A stretch of DNA of 64,000 nt from positions 5,146,001 to 5,210,000 of the forward strand of contig NW_025920104.1 of the NCBI RefSeq assembly GCF_902686445.1, read 5' to 3'. The position numbers and the translations under genes are program-made. The stretch is from Sciurus carolinensis. Its lineage: Eukaryota; Chordata; Mammalia; Rodentia; Sciuridae. Each line of letters begins with the position of its first letter. The first letter of the stretch is position 1. The notes under the pieces were generated by a model. It searched no databases, had not been told where the DNA came from, and saw nothing but the letters and a program-made list of their open reading frames with translations. Below are positions 56,648 through 64,000 of this stretch, one piece after another.

Positions 56648-56830
56648 CTAGGTTGTGAAGGGTGGGGGGTTTCAAAACTCCTTTAGGAGAAGGCACTTGA
56701 TTGCACTCCCCAGAGTATTTGTAAAGTCTTGGTCAACATGATCTTTCACGAGTGGGTCCAGTGAGATTGCGCCTGAACCCAGGATTTCACCTGAGATCAT
56801 AGAAGAGGGGACTGAGAACACAGAAGCATC

Positions 56831-56914
56831 ATGGTTCCCATGGCAACCAGAGACATTTCAGCTCCTGAACACTTCAAACCCACATTGGAAACATGCTGTG
56901 TCTCAACTGTGAGG
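56831..56914 (+). pseudogene. Exon-like block 1, unit 1 (tentative MS4A-like N-terminus)
   Basis: 84 nt open from ATG, encoding MVPMATRDISAPEHFKPTLE and eight further residues, then a GTAAGA splice donor at 56915. The same 84-nt block and donor occur in units 2 (60338) and 3 (62382). It joins in frame (phase 0) with the block at 58272. The family assignment rests on that second block. No promoter or upstream exon was identified. Confidence 0.4.
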
Positions 56915-58271
56915 GTAAGATGATAGATGAAGGGAGTAGGTTTAGGGTCTTGTGTTTTTGAACAAATGATTCTATCTTTGTTGCCCGGGCGATGAGGAAA
57001 AAGGTTTTTAGCGGTATACAGCACCATGAGCGATAACCCCTCATAATAAGGCAGGACAAGGAATCCCATTGAAGTCACAGAGTTCACAATTCCTTCCAGG
57101 TCCACTAGGTGGTGCTGTGCTCCATTGGCTGCATCACTCTTGCTGACAGGCAGCTCATCTGTCTCCTGATATAGGCTCTTAGCCCCCACAATTTCCAGTG
57201 AAACAAGCTGGAACCGAGGTGTGCTTGAGAGCATGTGTGTCAACAATCTTAGCACTGGAACCACTGGATTGGCACTCCAACCCCACTCCTCCAGGTCTTT
57301 GACAACCTGGGTTTCATTCAGAGTCAGGAAACTAGCCTACTGGCCTAGTAGTCACACGGAGAGATGGGTGGTAAGTGATCAGTTCAGTACAGCATGCAGT
57401 GCAGTGCCATGGTTTAGGTGATCATTGATTTGGGACACATCACATTCCATATGTCAGCTTTCTCCTCCTATACTAGGAAGTCTGGAAAGGAGACAGATGG
57501 AACCTGGGTTGTCCATGTTCCATGTGAAGGTGAGTGGCTCCTCTGGTGGCTCATAAAGAGAGAAGGGAGTCATTCAATCAGCATTTTGGAAGAGGACAGG
57601 AAAATCTGACATGCACGGAGTGTTGTCCTATACTCACCTCAACTGCCAGGCACCTCATCCTTGGCTGCTGCATTACAAGTAGGCTGCACCCTGAAACTTA
57701 CCTGCTGGGATCATTCCATGGTCACATCAATTCAAAACAAGATGTAGAAATGAATTGCCACTCTTTATTCACAAAATGGTTCGTATTCTTGACCAGACAA
57801 ATACATCTCTGTTACAAGGGCCTGTGGGATATTTCCAGGAGTCCTCTAACCAGCCCCAGGAGGGAGCAGACCACACACTGGGGGATGAATTAACAGCCTG
57901 GTGATGGCATGATGAGCACAGTTTCACAGGGCATAATGCCAGGTTTGAACATAGACCGTGCTGAAAGTGTAATGGTTCAAAGTTTCCAAGCTGAATATTC
58001 AGAAGAGGAGAGAAATTGTATTTGGGGGGCCAAAAAAGCCGAAGGGTGTTGATGCTGTAAAACAACCTCAGAGAAGAGACCCTACAAAACTTGCAATCAA
58101 TCATGATCTACCCACAAACTGCAGGACATACATTCAGTCTCATGATACACTAAAAATACAGGAAGTAGTTATTGCCCGCTAATTCTCTAGGCAACCATGA
58201 ATTCCTACCCTCATTCCCCTTTTTGAACAACAATGCCCTTGCAAATTACTCTCTTTTCTGTTGCTCCCAAG

Positions 58272-58529
58272 GTACAACTGAATACACGAATGATGATTCC
58301 TATTTTTTCTGGCACAGGAACCATGAGCATAGAATTTCCCAACTACACAGCACCGTCCATCACAACCTACAATTTAAGCCAGTTGATCCTGGGATATGCA
58401 ACACTAATCCCTGCACTGCTTCTTTTGAGGATGTCCATCAATATTAACAAGATTTTACTAAGGTGCTCCATTCCTCTTTACACTGGAGCTCCAATTATAT
58501 TGGGTGTGTATGTTGCAAATGCCCCGTGA
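58272..58529 (+). pseudogene. Exon-like block 2, unit 1 (tentative MS4A-like membrane segments)
   Basis: Preceded by a pyrimidine-rich acceptor ending GTTGCTCCCAAG at 58271. The frame in phase with block 1 runs 85 codons to TGA 58527. It contains NTRMMIPIFSGTGTMSIEF and then a hydrophobic segment (LSQLILGYATLIPALLLL) followed by PLYTGAPIILGVY. The NIQM-x-P-like motif before a first membrane segment, and a Y-x-G-x-P/x-I-x-G block afterwards, resemble MS4A family proteins (MS4A12, MS4A4). The protein would stop after about 114 residues, against roughly 200-260 for MS4A proteins, so it is either one part of a gene or a decayed copy. Other small membrane proteins, or chance, remain possible. Confidence 0.38.
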
Positions 58530-59134
58530 TCCTCCTGAATCCTATCAACACAAGCTAAATTCAATTCAGCCCCAAATCCTAACTTTATTCACCAGAAAAT
58601 CACAGGCAAGTCTCTGCAAAGTAAACATGTGAGAGAAGTTCCAGGGACAAGGGCAGCTGCCTTTTGTGTTTACCTGTTGGTTTTTCAGTAGACATTGAGG
58701 TACACGTGGAAAGTGCTCTTGTGTGGAAGTCCCCTTCATTGGCAGAGAGTATCGCAGTGTGTCCAAGAAGCCTGGAGAGTGCCAGGTACAAGGGTAGTTG
58801 TCATTTTGAATTTCCTGCTACTGAAACCTGGGGCACAATGCACAGCTGAAATGGTGCTGAAGAATTATCCTATTAGGCATACTCATGAGAGATGTGTGAT
58901 CTCTGTCCTAAGGAGAGTAGAGTGAATTCATGGAATAAGTACTTTGAAGAAATGCAGGTGACTGTTGAGCACTGCTTTCTTGGAGCACAGTAGCCTGCTG
59001 AAAGTTGTTGTTGGAATTGAATTGCATGTGAAATTGGTGCTGTTTTAGAGTGTTGATTCCTTTTGTTATGAGAGGAGAAAGGAAAAGAAAAAGAGAGACG
59101 ATGGAAGGTTGAGAGGCTCAGAGTTGGTTTCATT

Positions 59135-59235
59135 TGTTTGTTATTTCCACAATCCCACAGTTTTGGGTACTCAATCCCAGGCCTCGAGCATGCGAGGCAG
59201 GAACTCCACGAGATGGGTGATATGGCCTGCACTTG
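59135..59235 (-). mobile_element. ID-like SINE piece, minus strand, in unit 1
   Basis: GGGTACTCAATCCCAGGCCTCGAGCATGCGAGGCAGG has the reversed ID layout, followed by a decayed core. It is absent from unit 2, where this part is deleted. Confidence 0.45.
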
Positions 59236-60337
59236 AACAGCTTCCCTGAAATACAACACTTGATCACCTACAGCCTTAATTTGCGAAATTGTATGCAGAG
59301 AAGAAAGCATGACCAAACCAAACAATGTCCAAGGAATTCTTAATTCTCCTCTTCACAACAATCCAGCAAGGAAATTTTTGTATGTCAATACCCAAGTCTA
59401 GCCCTGTGTCTTGAGGAAAGATTTTCCCCTCTTCATTAAGGATCAAAATGGTAATAGCTGATTGATCCATGAGCACTAAATTATATCAGGGATCCAAGGA
59501 CACCAGGAAAAGGGGCAGAGGCAGGAATATGTGGGATTGAGAATGTGCTCAATTGGTGAATACAAAAGGAGATATTGGGGATCATTCACACAAGAACCCC
59601 TATCCATTACATTCAAAATCAACTGACACATTCCTAGAAAGTATATTTTTCTTAGTTTTCCTTTTGACGTTTTCTTTGAAAAATTCTAAAAATCAGAGAG
59701 GTATGCTTAATGCACAAGACACTTCAGGTGCTGGATCTTGCCAATATTCTCAGGAATGGGTGAGGCAGAAGAAGTTGTGCCTCCTTTTCTAAGCCTGTTT
59801 CCCTCAGTAAAATTTCTTCAGCAATTTAGCCAGATGCTGTTGGGAGATATAAACAGGCAAAGGCATGTGGTGATGGCTCGTATGGTCTGGGGTCCCAGAA
59901 TCAAAACGTGGTAGCAGAAAGAAAACATTCCTCATCCAATTTCTATTTTCAATTCATTGTGTTCAGTTATTCCTCTCATGATTTACTGTAGAGTGATAAG
60001 TGGCTAAAGTCATATCCTTGATCCTTCATTCCTTTTTGTTGCAATCAATTCCACTCAGAAAAATGTAACAATTGGTTACCAGTTCTCCTGTGACATGAGA
60101 GCCATACATGGGAGAACTCCTCTAATCAAAGGGGAAGGAGCAGGCATTGTTCAGCTAGGATGTCAAGGGCCCGGGGTTTCGAAACTCTGGTAGGAGAAGG
60201 CACTTGATTACACTCCCCAGAGAGTTTGTAAAGCCTTGGGCAACATGAACTTTCATGAGTGGGTAAAGTGATATTGCGCCTGCACCCCAGATTCCACCTG
60301 AGGTCATAGAGGAGTGAACTGATAACACGGAAGCATC

Positions 60338-60421
60338 ACGATTCTCTAGGCAACCAGAGAACTTTCAGCTCCTGGCCACTTCAAACCCACATTGAAGACA
60401 TGCAATGGCTCATTTGTGATG
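60338..60421 (+). pseudogene. Exon-like block 1, unit 2 (start codon lost)
   Basis: Same 84-nt block with a GTAAGA donor at 60422, but the ATG has become ACG and the fourth codon is TAG, so this copy is dead. Confidence 0.45.
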
Positions 60422-60937
60422 GTAAGAGGATAGACAAAGGGAGCTAATGCCAGGGTCTTGCATTTTTGAAGTAAGAATTCTATCCTTGTTGCCCATGTGA
60501 AGAGTAAACAGGCTGTAAGTGGTATGGAGCCCCTTGAGCGATAAATCCCCTCTTAAACAGGCAGGACAAGGGATCCCATTGAAGTTGGAGATACCGCAAT
60601 TGCTCCAAGGTCCACTAGGTGGCACTGTGATCTGTTGGCCGCACCTCTCTTGCTGACAGGCAACTCCTCTGGCTCCTGATGCAGGCTATTAGCCCCCACA
60701 AATTCTAGTGGAACAAGCTGGGACCGAGGTTTGCTTGAGAACACCTGTGTTAACAATCTTAGCACCAGCACCAGTGGATTTGCACTCCGACCCCACTCTT
60801 CCTGGACAGGGACAACCTGGGTTTACAGTAGTTGTTGCCCCCTCATTCTCTATGCAACCATGAATACAGACTCTCATTCCCCTTTTTAGAACAACAATGC
60901 CCTTACAAATTCCTGTCTGTTTCCTATTGCTCCCAAG

Positions 60938-61080
60938 GGAATGCCGAATATACAAAAGATGATTCCTATTATTTTGGCACAAGAACCATGAGCATAGGCT
61001 TTCCCAACTTCACATCACATTTCCTCACGACTTACTATTTAAGCCAATTGATCCTAGGATATTCAACACTCATCCCTTGA
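60938..61080 (+). pseudogene. Exon-like block 2, unit 2 (frameshifted)
   Basis: Acceptor TTGCTCCCAAG at 60927-60937, then a frame reading GMPNIQKMIPI. An indel near 60985 moves the continuation (MSIGFPNFT, LSQLILGYSTLIP) to another frame, which stops at 61078. The NIQKMIP block is closer to the MS4A-type motif than in unit 1. Confidence 0.4.
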
Positions 61081-61732
61081 GTGCTTGTCTTAAAGACGTC
61101 CGTCAGTATTAACAAGAGTCTACAAAAAGTCTCCATTTCTCTTGACACTGGAGTTCCAATGATATTGGGTGTGTAGATTGTAAATGCTCCATCATCCTCC
61201 TGAATGCTATCAATAAAGGCTAGCATTCAGCCCCAAATCCTAAATTTATTCACCATGATATAACACGCAAGCAGCTGCAAAGCAAAAGTGTGTGAGAAGT
61301 TCCAGGGATAAGAGCAGCAGTCTTACTTTGTAAAAATTTATACAGAGAACCAATCATGAAGGAGTCAATCAATGTCAAAGAATTCTTAATTCTCCTGTTC
61401 ACAACAATCCAGCAAGGAATTTTTGCATGTCAATACCCAAGCCTAGTGCTGTGTCCTGGGGGAAAGTTTTTCTTTCTTCAATTAAGGAAGAAAAGGAATG
61501 TAGCTGATTAATCCATGAGTAGAAAAGTGTATCAGGGATCCAAGGATGCCATGAGCAGGGGCTGAGGTAGGAATATGTAGAATTGAGAATATGCTCAATT
61601 GGTGACTACGAATGGAGATATTGGGGATCATTCACACATGAATCCCTAGTTATTACATTCACAATCTTCTGACTCTTTCCTCGATAGAATTTTTTTTCTT
61701 ATTTTTCCTTTTGGCATTTTCTTTGGAAACTT

Positions 61733-61975
61733 CTAATCAGCAGAGAGCTCTGCATAGTGTACAAGCCAGTTCAGGTGCTGGATCTTCTCCATCATCTCAG
61801 GAATGGGTGTGGCAGAAGAAGTTGTGCCTCCTCTTCTAAGCCTGTTTCCCTCAGTGAGGGAGTGCTTCAGCAATTTAGCCAGACGCTGTTGGGAGATATA
61901 AATAGGCAAAGGCATGTGGTGATGGCTGAAGGGGTCTGATGTCCCAGAATTGAAATGTGGTGGCAAAAAGAACAT
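61733..61975 (-). other. Minus-strand open frame of 80 codons in unit 2
   Basis: Ends MEKIQHLNWLVHYAELSAD-stop and contains HHHMPLPIYISQQRLAKLL. The equivalent part of unit 1 (about 59700-59935) is interrupted by a stop and frame changes. No known family recognised. It may be a chance frame in decayed DNA or an exon of an unrecognised antisense gene. Confidence 0.2.
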
Positions 61976-62381
61976 TCCTCATCCAATTCCAATCTTCTGC
62001 TCATTATATTCTCAGTTATTACTCTCAAGAATTTTTAGAGAGAAATAAGTTGCTGAAAGTCATATCCTTGATCCTTCATTCATTCAGTTGCATTCATTTC
62101 CACTCAGAAAAAAAAATTGGTTACCAGTTCTCCTGTGTCATGAGAGCCACACTTGGGAGAACTCCTCTAATCAAAGGTGAAAGAGCAGGCATTGTTCAGT
62201 TACGTTGTGAAGAGTGGGGGGTTTCTAGGCTCCAGTAGGTGAAGGCACTTGGTTATCCTCCCCAGAGGGTTTGTAAAGCCTTGGGTAACTAGAACTTTGA
62301 TGAGTGGTAATGCAAAATGGCACCTGCACCCCAGATTCCACTTGAGATCACAGAGGAGCAACCTGCAAACCCATTGGCATC

Positions 62382-62465
62382 ATGGTTCCCATGCCAATAA
62401 GATACCATTCTGCTCATGGCTGCTTCAAACCCACATTCAAGACACGTGGTGGCTCACCTGTGAGG
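62382..62465 (+). pseudogene. Exon-like block 1, unit 3
   Basis: 84 nt, open from ATG (MVPMPIRYHSAHGCFKPTFK and eight further residues), followed by GTAAGA at 62466. Same length, frame and donor as unit 1, with several amino-acid changes. Confidence 0.4.
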
Positions 62466-63830
62466 GTAAGAAGATAGATTAAGGGAGCAGGTGCCAGGGT
62501 CTTGCGTTTTTAAAGAAGTGATTTCTATGCTTGTTGCCTGGGCATTGAGGAACCAGGCTGTAAGTGATATGGAGCCCCATGGGTGATAAATCCCTCCATG
62601 TCCAGGCAACACAAAGAATCCCACTGAAGCCTGACAGTCTGCACTTCCATCCAGGCATGCTAGCTGGTGCTGTGCTTTGTTGGATGCATGATTTATGCTG
62701 ATAGCCTGCTCATCTGACTCCTGCTGCAGCCTGTTATCCCCCACAAGGTCGAGTTGAAAAGGCTTGGGACTGAGGGGTGCTTGAGAACACGTGGGTCAAC
62801 ATACTTATAGCAGGCACCAGTGGATTTGCCCTGTACCCCACTCCTCCAAGACTTAGAAATCCCGGGTCTTCTTCAGAGTAAGGAAACTAGCCTAGAGGCC
62901 TAGCAGCCACATGGAGAGATGGGCGGTGTGTTCTCAGCTCAGTAGAACATGCAGTGCAGAGCCATGGTTTAGGTGATTATTGATTTGGCACACATCACAT
63001 TCCATCTATCAGGTTTCTCTTCCTATCCTACAAGTCTGGAAAGGAGACAGATGGAACACAGGATGTCCATGTTCCATGTGAAGGTGAATGACTCCTCTGG
63101 TGACTCATGAAGAGAGGAGGTAGTCATTCAATCAGCATGTTGGATGGAAGACAAGATGAACCTGACATGCAAGGAGAGTTGTTCTATGCTCACTCCAACT
63201 GCCAGACCCCTCCTCCTTGGCTGCTGCCTTACAACTAGGCTGCACCCAGAAACTTACCTGCTGGGATTTTTCCAGGGGCACATCAAATCACTACAAGATG
63301 CAGAAATGTCTTGCCCAATATTTATTCACAAAATGGTTCGTCTTCTTGACCAGACAAATACCTCTCTGTCACAATGACCTATGGGAAATTGCCATGAGTC
63401 CTCTAACCATCCCTGGGAGGGAGCAGACTACAAGCGGGCAGATGAATTAACAGCCTGGTGAGGGCATGATGAGCACAGTTTCACAAAGCATAACACCATA
63501 TTTGAACATAGTCCATGGTGAAAGTGGAATGGTTCAAAGTTTCCAAGCTGAATATTCAAAAGGGGAGTGCAAGGACATTTGGGGGGTGAGAGAATGTGAT
63601 TGTTTTGATGTTGGAAAAAAACTTCTGAGAAGAGACACTATGAAACTCGCCTTTGTTCATGGTCAACCCTCAAACTCCCTGACATATATTCAGCCTCATC
63701 ATACACTACAAATACAGGATGTAGTTATTGCCCATTCATTCTCTATGCAATCATGAGTACTGACCATTATTCTCCTTGTTAGGACAACAATGCCCTTGCA
63801 AATTCCTGTCTCTTTTCTGTTGCTTCCAAA

Positions 63831-63990
63831 GGACAGCCTAATATACATATGCTGAATCTTTTTTTTTTTTTCTGGCACAAGAACCATGAGCAAAGGCTTT
63901 CCAAAATTCACAGCACCTTCCCCCAGGACCCACAATTTAAGCCAGTTGATTACGGGATTTGTAACACTAATCCCTGGCACCCAAATGAAA
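63831..63990 (+). pseudogene. Exon-like block 2, unit 3 (broken acceptor region)
   Basis: Follows CTGTTGCTTCCAAAG, with the AG shifted by one base relative to units 1 and 2. Translation gives GQPNIHMLN before a T13-14 run that disturbs the frame; beyond it TMSKGFPKF and LSQLITGFVTLIPG appear. The end of the block lies beyond the useful sequence. Confidence 0.38.
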
Positions 63991-64000
63991 AGTGAACCAC

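Larger units (their letters stand above)
56648..60164 (+). repeat. Tandem duplication unit 1 (~3.5 kb)
   Basis: Begins GGTTGTGAAGGGTGGGGGGTTTC. The same beginning recurs at about 60165 and 62206. Inside it are two exon-like blocks (56831-56914 and 58272-58529), a decayed minus-strand SINE-like piece at about 59135-59235, and segments shared with units 2 and 3. By eye the copies are roughly 80-85% alike, so the duplication is old. Confidence 0.85.
60165..62205 (+). repeat. Tandem duplication unit 2 (~2.0 kb, internally deleted)
   Basis: Co-linear with unit 1 but lacking the equivalents of about 57310-58160 and about 58640-59290, which accounts for the length difference. The left deletion joins GACAACCTGGGTTTACAGTAG directly to the sequence before block 2. 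Confidence 0.85.
62206..64000 (+). repeat. Tandem duplication unit 3 (runs off the window)
   Basis: Starts GTTGTGAAGAGTGGGGGGTTTC and follows unit 1 co-linearly to the window end. It keeps the 57310-58160-equivalent that unit 2 lost, which shows that the deletion is private to unit 2. Confidence 0.85.

Noticed and set aside
56797..57264. 155-codon minus-strand frame as a gene
   Set aside because: Its equivalents in units 2 and 3 are interrupted, and the plus-strand exon-like block with a conserved splice donor at 56831-56920 is the better explanation of conservation there.
1..64000. CRISPR arrays, operons, phage or bacterial genes
   Set aside because: None present; sequence character is that of a mammalian nuclear genome throughout.

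Overview
The window is nuclear DNA of a mammal, very probably a squirrel-family rodent (Sciuridae). The signature is a dense scatter of ID-type tRNA-derived SINEs (core resembling GGCTGGGGAGATAGCTCAG) and of dimeric B1-like/ID SINEs with a right half of the type GGGGATGTGGCTCAGTGG, together with an L1 whose 3' UTR is G-rich. There is no bacterial or phage sequence and no clearly intact host protein gene. The window is dominated by retroelements.

Layout. (1) 1-14040: an old, gutted class I endogenous retrovirus (here ERV-A; its 5' end lies outside the window) is split by a younger complete provirus, ERV-B (1344-8713). ERV-B has near-identical LTRs and a perfect 4-bp target duplication (ATCT). 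It is a chimera: the LTRs, leader, first codons of gag, env tail and polypurine tract are of murine-leukaemia-virus (gammaretrovirus) type, but nearly all the coding interior is replaced by a ~4 kb AT-rich non-coding module. That module is also present in ERV-A and in fragments at 34.4-36.5 kb. (2) 14-28.7 kb: intergenic DNA with SINEs, a 69-bp minisatellite, and an L1 fragment with a 5' inversion that carries an ID insertion. (3) 28.77-34.40 kb: a nearly full-length but multiply frameshifted L1 (ORF1, then endonuclease, reverse transcriptase and C-terminal zinc-knuckle regions of ORF2). (4) 34.4-36.5 kb: an ERV-A-like 3' fragment and LTR. (5) 36466-45214: ERV-C, a full-structure class I provirus (LTR-PBS-gag-pro-pol-env-PPT-LTR). 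It has recognisable protein motifs but many breaks, including an 80-bp tandem duplication inside the reverse transcriptase. (6) 45.2-56.6 kb: AT-rich intergenic DNA with numerous SINEs. (7) 56.65-64.0 kb: three tandem copies of a ~3.5 kb unit (the middle one internally deleted, the last running off the window). Each carries a conserved 84-nt exon-like block ending in a GTAAGA splice donor and a second exon-like block. Their conceptual translation tentatively resembles the N-terminus and first membrane segments of the MS4A tetraspan family.

How the parts relate. ERV-A, ERV-B and the fragment at 34.4-36.1 kb share an env-end/polypurine region with ERV-C, and ERV-B and ERV-C have primer-binding sites matching the same tRNA (Gln). 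ERV-C therefore looks like a coding relative of the lineage whose non-coding derivatives fill the left of the window. All homologies were judged by reading and aligning by eye; no database search was run.
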